NCBI GenBank assembly: GCA_002299585.1
Contig: DBOE01000055.1
Coordinates: 1-18,868 of the forward strand
Length of the DNA stretch: 18,868 bases
From: Hydrogenovibrio sp. UBA654
Lineage (GTDB): Bacteria; Pseudomonadota; Gammaproteobacteria; Thiomicrospirales; Thiomicrospiraceae
Reading direction: 5' to 3'
A model generated the notes under the pieces. The model was not told the origin of the DNA, made no database searches, and saw only the letters and a program-made list of their open reading frames with translations. Made by a program: the position numbers and the translations under genes. Shown piece by piece: positions 6,849-14,775 of the stretch. The first letter of the stretch is position 1. The number at the start of each line of letters is the position of its first letter.

Positions 6849-7730
6849 ATGAATAATATTCAGCCATACTTTTTTAAGTTTATTTCTATGACAACCCCCT
6901 GTGTATTACAGATCTATGAAGGGGGGGCTAAAAATGCCCAGCACTGTTTTGAGCAAATCAAAAAAAACACCCTGGCTTTAGAAAAAAAATACAATTTTTT
7001 TAATGCTAGTTCTTACCTAAATCAGGTAATCAATAATAGAAAATATGACAAGATAAAACTAGACCAACAAACCTATGAGGTTTTGCAAACAACTAGAGAA
7101 CTAAGCATTGCAACTAATGGTATTTTTGATATTACCATGGGTACACTAAAACAGTGTTATAAAAAATCAACTCTAGTAGAATCTACAGATTGTTTGGAGA
7201 GGCTTGCCCCAAAAACAGGGCTTGATTGTTGGGACTTGGATGGGAGTTATATTATCTTTAAATATCCTGAAACCCTAATTGATTTAGGGGGGGTTATTAA
7301 AGAATATTCTGTAGATGAAGCCGCTAATATCGTGCGTAAATTTGGTATTAAATCTGCTATTGTTAATTTTGGTGGCGATCTTCATGTTGTTGGTAATAAA
7401 CCTAATGGCAAGGATTTTGCTATAGGTGTTAAAAACCCTAAAAATCCTAGTTCAAACCTAGTTATTGTTAATTTGAATAATCAAGCCTTAACAACTTCAG
7501 CTAGTTATGAAAGAGGAATTAGTATCGAGGATAAAACTTTTTCACACATTATTGGCGTGGAGCAGAAACAAGAAAATATTTTATCAGCAACTGTTATTGC
7601 CGATTCTACCCTTAAATGTGGAGTTTTTAGCACTTCATTTATGTTAAGTAGTAATATATCTATCCCTGATGATTTAAAAGTGGTTTTAGTAGATAGCGAA
7701 TTAAGGCTTCATCAGAACCTAAAAGAATAA
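6849..7730 (+). CDS. apbE: ApbE-like FAD:protein FMN transferase, divergent
   Basis: A 293-aa protein. ApbE enzymes move FMN from FAD onto Ser/Thr of extracytoplasmic redox proteins. Family motifs in order: S-M-T-T-P-C (13-18), S-Y-L-N-x-V-I-N, G91-I-F-D-I-T, I-D-L-G-G-V-I-K-E-Y (144-153), N-F-G-G-D (173-177), T-S-A-S-Y-E-R, S-H-I-I, and S-A-T-V-I-A-D near the C-terminus. Deviations from classical ApbE: K-E-Y in place of K-G-Y, S-A-S-Y-E-R in place of S-G-D-Y-E-R, and C257-G-V-F-S-T262 where the classical Mg-binding A-D-A-L-x-T motif sits. I recall a KEY-type subgroup with a Gly here, so this may be a lineage trait and not loss of activity. No signal peptide is evident at the chosen ATG, so it may act before export or have an unrecognised leader. 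The ribosome binding site is weak. It is the last gene of the cassette, 11 bases after the lipoprotein gene. Its substrate is probably encoded in the same cassette. Confidence 0.85.
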   Translation: MNNIQPYFFKFISMTTPCVLQIYEGGAKNAQHCFEQIKKNTLALEKKYNFFNASSYLNQVINNRKYDKIKLDQQTYEVLQTTRELSIATNGIFDITMGTLKQCYKKSTLVESTDCLERLAPKTGLDCWDLDGSYIIFKYPETLIDLGGVIKEYSVDEAANIVRKFGIKSAIVNFGGDLHVVGNKPNGKDFAIGVKNPKNPSSNLVIVNLNNQALTTSASYERGISIEDKTFSHIIGVEQKQENILSATVIADSTLKCGVFSTSFMLSSNISIPDDLKVVLVDSELRLHQNLKE

Positions 7731-7754
7731 TTTTACTGTTTTTTGGTAACGATA

Positions 7755-7783
7755 TTGTTAGTAGGGACTTATTAGGCTACAAT
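7755..7783 (+). promoter_or_regulatory. Predicted sigma70-type promoter of the T2SS operon
   Basis: TTGTTA (7755-7760) and TACAAT (7778-7783) are separated by exactly 17 bases and match the -35 and -10 consensus at 4 and 5 of 6 positions. Transcription would begin near 7790, leaving a short leader before the TTG start at 7814. This 83-base gap is the longest non-coding stretch in the window. No terminator hairpin follows apbE, so read-through from the cassette is also possible. Confidence 0.5.
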
Positions 7784-7813
7784 TGTATACTTTGAAAAAA
7801 TAGGCTAATTATC

Positions 7814-8698
7814 TTGTCACAACTGGTTCAACAATTTAAGCCATTTTTTATTTCTTTGCAAAGTAATAAGAAGATGATAGCATTTTTATCATTTTTATTA
7901 ATATTGTTATTTGCTTGGCTGTTGGGTAGGTTTACCACTAGTCTTTTAGAAGAGCTTGGTGAGCCTAAATGGCAAGATTTAGATGCTACAGTTAGTGCTG
8001 GTGTTGCACAGGGTAAGGTCTCTTATCTTTTTGGCAAACCAGATAAGGCTGTCACAAAAGTAGAAAAAAAACCATCCATTAATATTGATGAAGTAAAAAA
8101 GACCCGTTTAAATCTAACTCTTGTCGGCATAATTATGCTGGGTGAAAATGCCTTAGCTTTAATAGAAAGTGCTGGTAAAACACTGGTAGTATTTGTAGGA
8201 GATGAAATAATGCCTCAAGTTGTGTTGCAAGAGGTTTTTGCTGAAGAAATAGTTATCTCTAATGGAGGAGTTCAAGAGTTATTAAGTTTGGTTAGAGGCA
8301 AAAATCAGCTCCTAACCAAAAAAAACAATAGACAGCAGAGTGCTGTTATTGCAGAACAAAATTCTTTATCAGAAGATCAGAGTGATTCTTTAAATAAAAT
8401 AGGCAGTATCTTAAGAAAATCACCGATGTCGATTTCTAAGTTTATTAAATTTAAGCCAATTAATAAAAATGGGCGTTGGACCGGGGTTCAAATTTGGTCG
8501 AGAACCGATAAAAAACTTTTTAAAGCTTTAGGCTTTGAAGAAGGGGATATGTTAGTTAATGTTAATGGCACAAGTATTAATGAGCTGGCGATAACCCCTA
8601 ATCTTTGGCGAGCTTTTTTAAGTGAAAGTCAATTTGATTTAATAGTAGAAAGAAACGGGCAACAGCACGGTGTCTCTGTAGATTTAAGTGGAAGTTAA
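7814..8698 (+). CDS. gspC: Type II secretion protein GspC (inner-membrane clamp)
   Basis: A 294-aa bitopic inner-membrane protein linking the inner-membrane platform to the secretin GspD. Seen: a short cytoplasmic start, one membrane segment (about 21-38), a periplasmic homology region (about 97-160, with L-T-L-V-G-I-I and a following small beta domain), and a C-terminal PDZ-like domain (about 205-290) with the G-F-E-E-G-D-M-L-V-N-V-N-G signature. The start is a TTG: an in-frame stop at 7793-7795 leaves no ATG before it, and the first ATG (7874) would begin at the membrane segment and remove the usual cytoplasmic leader. No good ribosome binding site precedes the TTG, so initiation may be weak. 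The stop codon abuts the gspD start directly. Confidence 0.9.
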   Translation: MSQLVQQFKPFFISLQSNKKMIAFLSFLLILLFAWLLGRFTTSLLEELGEPKWQDLDATVSAGVAQGKVSYLFGKPDKAVTKVEKKPSINIDEVKKTRLNLTLVGIIMLGENALALIESAGKTLVVFVGDEIMPQVVLQEVFAEEIVISNGGVQELLSLVRGKNQLLTKKNNRQQSAVIAEQNSLSEDQSDSLNKIGSILRKSPMSISKFIKFKPINKNGRWTGVQIWSRTDKKLFKALGFEEGDMLVNVNGTSINELAITPNLWRAFLSESQFDLIVERNGQQHGVSVDLSGS

Positions 8699-10735
8699 AT
8701 GAGAAAGATAATAATTAAAATTTTAATGATATTAGCAGTAACTATTGGTTTAAATAGTTTGGCTAATGCAGTGACAAGCTCTGAATCTGAAAAAGTAATG
8801 CTAAAGCAGAATTTTCAAAATGTAGATATTAGAGTGGTTATTGAAGCTATCTCTAAACTAACCGGTAAAAACTACATTATTGACCAACGAGTTAAGGGTA
8901 AGGTGACTTTAATTGCCCCTGAACCTATGTCGGCGGATAGTTTAAATGAAATATTACTATCTATTTTAAGAGTGCATGGTTATATAGCTATTCCTGGTGA
9001 AGATGCTATTAGTATTATTCCAGCTAATTTAGCTAGAGATAGAATTCCATTTAATAGTAATAAGCCAACAGCTAAAGATAACTGGGTTACCGAAGTTATA
9101 AGGATTAAACATATTTCAGCAGCTAAGCTAGTAGCCGTTCTTCGCCCAATAGTTGCTAGGGAAGGGCATTTAGTTGCTTTACAAGAAAGCAATAACCTAA
9201 TTGTAACTGATAGCATCAAAAATATAGGCAGAATAAAAAAAATAGTTAGCAAGGTAGATGTTAATACAGCAGAAGGTTATGAGCTTGTTAAGGTCAGATA
9301 TGGTTCGGCAGAGGAGATGGTTAAAACCATAAAATCTATTATGCATAAACCAGTATCAGGGCAGGCTATAAAAATCAATTTTGATGAGCGTTCTAATAAT
9401 ATAGTTTTATCTGGTGATTCTAAGATTAGAAAAGGAATTATTGCTTTAATTCATAAACTAGATGTAGTTGTTGAATCAGCGGGTAGGGTACAAGTTGTAT
9501 ATTTGCGTTATGCAAAAGCCGAAGATCTAGTGCCAGTGTTACAAAAAATTTCAACTAATCGTTCCTTATTAAATAGTGTTGATGCTTCTAATCCCTCCAT
9601 TAAACCTGTAAATGGGCGTAATAAAGTAACTCAACTAGATAGTAAAACACTAAAAGATAGCATTAGTATTGAAGCTGATGAGCGTATGAATGCAGTAGTT
9701 ATTAGTGCTCCACCACAAATACTAACTGCACTAAAAGGTGTTATTAAGCAGTTAGATATTCGCAGGGCTCAAGTGCTGATTGAAGCGGTATTTGTAGAAA
9801 TTTCTGAAGACAAAAAAGCACAACTAGGCATAGAGTGGGCAGTAAATGGCCCTAATGGGGTTGGGATGATTGATTTTTCTGGAACCATACCTGCTTTGAT
9901 TGGTGCGGCAGTATCCCCAACTACTAATGTTGCTGGAGCTATTTCTAGCCTTGGGCAAGGCACTAGTATTTTGGCTGGACAGTTTAGCTCTGATAACACT
10001 GGCTGGGGTGCATTAATTAGGGCTTTAAATTCAGACACAGGTTCTAATGTATTAGCTACTCCTTCTATTATGACTTTAGATAATGAAGAAGCAGAAATTG
10101 TAGTTGGTCGAGAAGTTCCGTTTACAACAGGATCTTACACTAGTGGTAACACTGGAGGAACCAACCCTTTTAGTACCGTTGAGCGTAAAAATGTCGGCTT
10201 AAAATTAAAAGTTAAACCACAAATTAATGAAGGTAATGAGGTCTTTTTAGAAATAGATCAAGAGGTCTCAGATGTTTTACCAAAAGGTGATGCTGTTGAT
10301 TTACAAACCTCTAAACGTCAAATAAAAACTAAAGTTATTGTCGGTGATGGTAATGTTATTGTATTAGGTGGCCTGTTGACTGAAAAAGAAACCGAAGTAA
10401 TAAGTAAAGTTCCGTTGCTGGGTGATATTCCCTTGCTTGGTGCCTTGTTTACTTCAAGACAATCCAAGCGCGAAAAAGTTAATTTAATGGTGTTTTTGCG
10501 CCCAATAATTATTCGTGATAACCTAATGAGTAATTATTATTCAAGAAAAAAATATAGTGCGATTAGAGACTATCAGCAACAAATTTTAGAAAAAGATATT
10601 GGTTTGTTAGAAGGCTTGCGCCCACGATTAAAGCCTCTCAAACAGTGGAAAAAAGAAGGTAAGCCTCAAAAAAAATCTTCTCCAAAAAAAGTTAACAAGA
10701 TTTCTGATGATGATCTTTCGGATTTAGTAGAGTAA
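8699..10735 (+). CDS. gspD: Type II secretion secretin GspD
   Basis: A 678-aa outer-membrane secretin that forms the T2SS exit channel. A signal peptide is probably cut after A-N-A at residue 24. Domains in order: N0 (about 33-113, starting near the M-L-K-Q-N-F-Q-N motif), N1 (about 128-188), N2 (about 192-255), N3 (about 262-355, with a long polar insert), then the secretin core (about 400-610) with the E-V-P-F-T-T-G-S gate motif and the V-P-L-L-G-D-I-P-L-L-G signature. The C-terminal tail is Lys-rich and then acidic (S-D-D-D-L-S-D-L), positioned like the S-domain that binds a pilotin lipoprotein. Length is normal for the family. It starts immediately after the gspC stop and overlaps gspE by one base. 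Confidence 0.97.
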   Translation: MRKIIIKILMILAVTIGLNSLANAVTSSESEKVMLKQNFQNVDIRVVIEAISKLTGKNYIIDQRVKGKVTLIAPEPMSADSLNEILLSILRVHGYIAIPGEDAISIIPANLARDRIPFNSNKPTAKDNWVTEVIRIKHISAAKLVAVLRPIVAREGHLVALQESNNLIVTDSIKNIGRIKKIVSKVDVNTAEGYELVKVRYGSAEEMVKTIKSIMHKPVSGQAIKINFDERSNNIVLSGDSKIRKGIIALIHKLDVVVESAGRVQVVYLRYAKAEDLVPVLQKISTNRSLLNSVDASNPSIKPVNGRNKVTQLDSKTLKDSISIEADERMNAVVISAPPQILTALKGVIKQLDIRRAQVLIEAVFVEISEDKKAQLGIEWAVNGPNGVGMIDFSGTIPALIGAAVSPTTNVAGAISSLGQGTSILAGQFSSDNTGWGALIRALNSDTGSNVLATPSIMTLDNEEAEIVVGREVPFTTGSYTSGNTGGTNPFSTVERKNVGLKLKVKPQINEGNEVFLEIDQEVSDVLPKGDAVDLQTSKRQIKTKVIVGDGNVIVLGGLLTEKETEVISKVPLLGDIPLLGALFTSRQSKREKVNLMVFLRPIIIRDNLMSNYYSRKKYSAIRDYQQQILEKDIGLLEGLRPRLKPLKQWKKEGKPQKKSSPKKVNKISDDDLSDLVE

Positions 10736-12192
10736 TGAGTTCAGAGCTACCTTTTGCTTTTGCACGCAAAAACAATCTAGTTGTTATTAGAGAAAATGAG
10801 CTATCTGTGCAGTTATGGTTTACTGATAAAACCTCATTAGATGCAATAGCTGAAGTACAAAGAGTACAACCAGACATTGAGCATAACTTACTTAAGGTTT
10901 CAGGTGAAGATCTAGAGCAAAAATTACAAACTATTTATACCCATTCTGATTCAACTTCCATTGAAAATATGGGCAATTTAGATGTTGCAGATTTAGCAAG
11001 TTTTGCCGCAGAAGTAAGTGAAGCGGAAGACTTATTGGATAGCTCTGACGATGCTCTAATTATTAAATTATTAAATGCAATTATGGCAGAAGCAATTCGT
11101 ACTGGAGCCTCAGATATTCATATTGAACCTTTTGAAAGTCAATTAAGGATTAGGTTTAGAATAGATGGTCAACTAAAAACAGTATTAACTCCACAGGTAG
11201 AGTTGGCTGATATGCTTACTTCACGGATTAAGGTTTTAGCAAGGCTTGATATTGCTGAAAAACGCCTACCACAAGATGGCAGAATTGCTACAAAACTGGG
11301 TGGTAGGGCAGTAGATTTACGCATATCAACTATACCATCTAGTTTTGGCGAAAGGGTGGTAATGCGGCTGTTAGATAAAAGTGCAGGTCGTCTAAATTTA
11401 ATTGATTTAGGCTTGCCAGAAGAGCAATTATCTAGCATACAACAGATGCTAAAAAAACCACATGGTATTTTATTGGTAACTGGCCCTACAGGTTCTGGTA
11501 AAACTACTACTTTATATGCTGCCCTAAGCCGTTTAAATAGCAACTATCGTAATATAATGACTGTAGAGGATCCGGTTGAATACAATATTGAAGGCATTAA
11601 CCAAACTCAGGTAAATGCAAAAGCCGAAATGACTTTTTCGAAAGGTTTACGAGCAATTTTACGCCAAGACCCAGATGTGGTTATGATTGGTGAAATTCGT
11701 GATATTGAAACTGCAGAAATTGCAGTGCAAGCTTCTTTAACTGGGCATTTGGTACTTTCTACTTTACACACTAACACGGCAATTGGAGCAATTTCTCGGT
11801 TAAGAGATATGGGCGTTGAGCCATTTTTATTATCCTCTAGTTTATTAGGGGTTATGGCTCAAAGACTAGTTAGAAAAATTTGTCAGGAGTGCAAAGAATC
11901 GTTGGTCGCTGATGAAAAAGAATGTGAAGTTCTTGGTGTTGACAGTACCATGATTTATCATGCAGAGGGTTGTAATAAATGCAGTTTTACTGGTTATAAA
12001 GGCAGGATAGGGGTGTATGAGCTAGTTGAAATTGATGATGTTTTACGCAAGATGATTCATTCAGATGCTTCGGAGTTAGAAATGGCAGAGCATTCTCATA
12101 AAAAAGTAACCTCAATTCAAAAAAGTGGCATTCAACTAGTGCTAGATGGAAAAACTAGTTTAGAAGAATTATTACGAGTTACTCAAGGTTAA
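10735..12192 (+). CDS. gspE: Type II secretion ATPase GspE
   Basis: A 485-aa cytoplasmic ATPase that powers pseudopilus assembly through GspL and GspF. An N-terminal GspL-binding region is followed by the linker S-D-I-H-I-E-P, Walker A G-P-T-G-S-G-K-T (250-257), Asp-box residues, Walker B ending D314-V-V-M-I-G-E320, the His-box (L-S-T-L-H-T-N), and a zinc-binding four-Cys module C383-x2-C386...C413-x2-C416. All catalytic motifs are intact. The start overlaps the gspD stop in TAATG, indicating translational coupling. The intact four-Cys module and the operon position support GspE over the related PilB. Confidence 0.97.
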   Translation: MSSELPFAFARKNNLVVIRENELSVQLWFTDKTSLDAIAEVQRVQPDIEHNLLKVSGEDLEQKLQTIYTHSDSTSIENMGNLDVADLASFAAEVSEAEDLLDSSDDALIIKLLNAIMAEAIRTGASDIHIEPFESQLRIRFRIDGQLKTVLTPQVELADMLTSRIKVLARLDIAEKRLPQDGRIATKLGGRAVDLRISTIPSSFGERVVMRLLDKSAGRLNLIDLGLPEEQLSSIQQMLKKPHGILLVTGPTGSGKTTTLYAALSRLNSNYRNIMTVEDPVEYNIEGINQTQVNAKAEMTFSKGLRAILRQDPDVVMIGEIRDIETAEIAVQASLTGHLVLSTLHTNTAIGAISRLRDMGVEPFLLSSSLLGVMAQRLVRKICQECKESLVADEKECEVLGVDSTMIYHAEGCNKCSFTGYKGRIGVYELVEIDDVLRKMIHSDASELEMAEHSHKKVTSIQKSGIQLVLDGKTSLEELLRVTQG

Positions 12193-12206
12193 GCGGTTAG
12201 TTTAAG

Positions 12207-13418
12207 ATGGCAACTTTTGAATATAAAGCTCTTAATACAACAGGAGCTACTAAAAAAGGGACTTTAGACGGCGATTCTTCTCGTCATGTTCGTCAGTTGT
12301 TGCGAGACAAGGGTTTAATACCATTAGAAGTAAATTCTATGGAAGTTAAAAAGTCGGATATTTTGCGATCGCAATGGTTAAAACCTAAAATTCAAACTGC
12401 AGATTTAACTTTATTAACCCGCCAACTATATACTTTGCTTGAAGCTGGAATGCCCCTTACACAGTCGTTAAAAGCGGTTTCTGAGCAGTCAGAAAACAAA
12501 GTTGTGCAAAAATTTCTTACCCAAGTATATGGTAAGGTTATTGAGGGACATTCTTTAGCTCAAGCTATGTATATTTGTGATTTTCAAGTTAGTGAAGAGT
12601 TTGTGGCAACTATTAGAGCAGGCGAAGAGTCTGGGCATTTAGAACAAGTATTATCAAGGCTTGCGGACTCAATTGAGCAACAAGCTAAGTTAAATAAAAA
12701 ATTAAAAGCGGCTTTAATTTACCCAGCAATTATGGTGGTAATGTCGATATCGATTGTTTTTTTCTTAATGATTTTTGTGGTTCCTAAAGTAGTAACTGTA
12801 TTTGATAATATGGATCATGAATTACCACCTTTGACCAAAGCTATGTTGTCGGCGAGTGAGTTTATGCAAACTAACTGGTTATTGATAGTTTTAACTTTTA
12901 TAATTTTGTGGGTTATCTATAAAATTTTAATGAAAAAAGATAACTGGAAACTAAAAAAAGACACTCTTTTATTAAGCATACCTGTTTTAGGTAAATTTTT
13001 AGTATTTGCCTCATCAGCTCGTTGGGCTAGAACCTTAGGAGTTTTGCTCTCTAGTGGGGTTGCGGTTACTGATGCTTTAAAAATATCTTCAGAAGTTATG
13101 ACGCTATTACCGCTTAAAAATAAAATCTTAGCAATGGGGGAGCAGGTACGAGAAGGTAAGCGTTTACAAGATGCGATGAAAGTAGCAGGGTTTTTTCCTG
13201 CTTTATTATTAAACTTAGTACAAACAGGTGAAGGCTCTGGTAAGTTAGATGTTATGCTACTAAAAGGAGCATCACATTATGAGTCAGAGGTGGAAAGTAG
13301 TGCCTCCACCTTAGTAAGCTTAATTGAACCAATTATGATATTGGTAATGGGTGGTGTAGTAATGACAATAGTTCTTGCTATTATGTTGCCAATATTTGAA
13401 ATGAACCAAATGGTATAA
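12207..13418 (+). CDS. gspF: Type II secretion inner-membrane platform protein GspF
   Basis: A 403-aa polytopic inner-membrane protein at the centre of the T2SS platform. The N-terminal Y-K-A-L-x-x-x-G and two homologous cytoplasmic GspF domains (about 70-170 and 270-370, each with an L-L-x-x-G motif and a G-x-x-L-x-x-x-L region) are seen, with membrane segments at about 171-195, 223-242 and 375-397. Length is typical. It begins 14 bases after gspE with a poor ribosome binding site. The N-terminal T-T-G-A-T lies in the cytoplasmic part and is not a flavinylation site. Confidence 0.96.
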   Translation: MATFEYKALNTTGATKKGTLDGDSSRHVRQLLRDKGLIPLEVNSMEVKKSDILRSQWLKPKIQTADLTLLTRQLYTLLEAGMPLTQSLKAVSEQSENKVVQKFLTQVYGKVIEGHSLAQAMYICDFQVSEEFVATIRAGEESGHLEQVLSRLADSIEQQAKLNKKLKAALIYPAIMVVMSISIVFFLMIFVVPKVVTVFDNMDHELPPLTKAMLSASEFMQTNWLLIVLTFIILWVIYKILMKKDNWKLKKDTLLLSIPVLGKFLVFASSARWARTLGVLLSSGVAVTDALKISSEVMTLLPLKNKILAMGEQVREGKRLQDAMKVAGFFPALLLNLVQTGEGSGKLDVMLLKGASHYESEVESSASTLVSLIEPIMILVMGGVVMTIVLAIMLPIFEMNQMV

Positions 13419-13443
13419 ACCAATTTTATTTTGGGAGAAATAA

Positions 13444-13872
13444 ATGTATAAACAAAAGCTTAAATCACAACAGGGTTTTACCTTAATAGAACTAATGGTT
13501 GTGGTGGTGATTTTAGCCGTATTGGCAGTGGTAGTTTTACCAAATATCATGGATCGACCAGATGAGGCAAGAAAAGTGCAGGCTAAGCAAAATATTATGG
13601 CAATCGCCTCAGCTTTAAAGTTGTATAAATTAGATAACTATAGCTACCCAACAACTGACCAAGGTTTAGAAGCCTTGGTTACAGAGCCAAGCTCTGAACC
13701 AGTACCACAAAAATGGCAAAATTATTTACCATCTACACCAAAAGACCCTTGGGGACGAGAGTATATTTATCTAAGCCCCGGTGAAAATGGTGCTTTTGAC
13801 CTATACACTTTAGGGGCAGACGGTGAAGAAGGTGGTGAAGGAATAGATGACACTATTAGCTATGAAAACTAA
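13444..13872 (+). CDS. gspG: Major pseudopilin GspG
   Basis: A 142-aa prepilin, the main subunit of the T2SS pseudopilus. The prepilin peptidase site Q-Q-G|F-T-L-I-E gives an 11-residue leader and Glu at mature position 5, followed by a hydrophobic helix. The C-terminus has the family's Y-P-T-T-D-Q-G-L, P-W-G-R-E-Y, and calcium-loop region L-G-A-D-G-E-E-G-G-E-G. A good ribosome binding site (GGGAG, 13433-13437) lies 6 bases before the ATG, in line with the higher expression expected for the major subunit. It shares its first four residues (M-Y-K-Q) with GspH. Confidence 0.97.
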   Translation: MYKQKLKSQQGFTLIELMVVVVILAVLAVVVLPNIMDRPDEARKVQAKQNIMAIASALKLYKLDNYSYPTTDQGLEALVTEPSSEPVPQKWQNYLPSTPKDPWGREYIYLSPGENGAFDLYTLGADGEEGGEGIDDTISYEN

Positions 13873-13916
13873 TAACCATGATGTCCCGTTTATAGAGAAT
13901 TAAATAGGGTTTTAAA

Positions 13917-14408
13917 GTGTATAAACAACTAGCAAAGTATTATCAACGAGGGTTTACTTTAATTGAATTGATGGTGGTTATAGTCATACTTGCGGTATTA
14001 CTTTCTCTAGCAATCGTTTCTTTAAAACCAAACCAAGCGGCAGAGTTACGCCAGCAGAGTATTGCTTTTAAAGGAGCTTTGATTGCTATGTGTGATAAGT
14101 CAGCTTTTGACCAACATATTTATGCTCTAATTCCTGGTGAACAAAATATAAGTATGCAAAAGCTTGTTAAGGGGGTTTGGCAAGAAACTAGCTTAGGGCT
14201 TATTGAAAAAAGTGCTTTACAATGGAATAAAGCCATTAAGGTTAGTTGGGAGTTAGATAAAGAATTAGCTAAATCTAATGGTTTGGAAGAGGCTGGTTGG
14301 ATGTGCTGGCCTAGTGGAGAAGTAAATGCAGGTAAAATTTCATTTAAGCTAAATGAACTTACTAATACTTTACAATGGAATGAAATTTTAAACTTTAGTT
14401 TGGAATAA
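13917..14408 (+). CDS. gspH: Minor pseudopilin GspH
   Basis: A 163-aa minor pseudopilin. The start is GTG, with AGGG (13906-13909) 7 bases upstream; an upstream ATG-ATG pair (13879-13884) reaches a stop after a few codons. Cleavage site Q-R-G|F-T-L-I-E at residues 12/13, Glu5 present, then a hydrophobic helix and a weakly conserved globular part with W-M-C-W-P-S-G typical of GspH-like beta domains. The leader and helix resemble GspG closely. It is separated from gspG by 44 bases, in which I see no promoter or hairpin. Confidence 0.88.
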   Translation: MYKQLAKYYQRGFTLIELMVVIVILAVLLSLAIVSLKPNQAAELRQQSIAFKGALIAMCDKSAFDQHIYALIPGEQNISMQKLVKGVWQETSLGLIEKSALQWNKAIKVSWELDKELAKSNGLEEAGWMCWPSGEVNAGKISFKLNELTNTLQWNEILNFSLE

Positions 14409-14412
14409 ATAA

Positions 14413-14775
14413 ATGACAATCAAGAAAAATAACCAAGGATTTTCTTTAATAGAGGTGATGATAGCTTTAATTATTGCATCTATATCCTTAGTTGCTTTAT
14501 CAGCAACCCTAGGTCAGTATTTATTTAACCAATCCTCGATTAAAGAAAGAGTGGTAGCAACCTGGGTTGCCCAAAATAGGATATTAGAAGTACAAAATTC
14601 GTTTGGAACTACTATAGAAAAAAATAAAGTAGAAACTATGTTAGGTACCGATTGGCAAACAGAGTTTGAGTCAAAATCTACTTTGATACCAGGGCTAAAT
14701 AAAGTAACTATATCGGTAAAACTTAAAGATACGAAATACCCTGCGGCAAAGGTTGTATCTATTGTTGGCAAGTAG
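14413..14775 (+). CDS. gspI: Minor pseudopilin GspI
   Basis: A 120-aa minor pseudopilin of the tip complex with GspJ and GspK. Leader of 9 residues with cleavage at N-Q-G|F-S-L-I-E and Glu5 present, then the hallmark A-T-W-V-A-Q-N-R of the family. It starts 4 bases after gspH with only a weak GGA-type ribosome binding site, and its 3' end overlaps the start of gspJ. Confidence 0.94.
   Translation: MTIKKNNQGFSLIEVMIALIIASISLVALSATLGQYLFNQSSIKERVVATWVAQNRILEVQNSFGTTIEKNKVETMLGTDWQTEFESKSTLIPGLNKVTISVKLKDTKYPAAKVVSIVGK

Noticed and set aside
8980..9252. Minus-strand reading frames, for example opposite gspD, gspE, gspL and gspN
   Set aside because: They mirror strongly supported genes, show no family motifs and lack ribosome binding sites; they are antisense shadows.
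12207..12260. T-T-G-A-T near the GspF N-terminus as a flavinylation site
   Set aside because: The Asp is missing, the segment is cytoplasmic and it belongs to the ordinary GspF start. It serves as a reminder that T-G-A-T occurs by chance.
13873..13916. The gspG-gspH gap as a terminator or attenuator controlling pseudopilin ratio
   Set aside because: No stable hairpin or T-run was found in the 44 bases.
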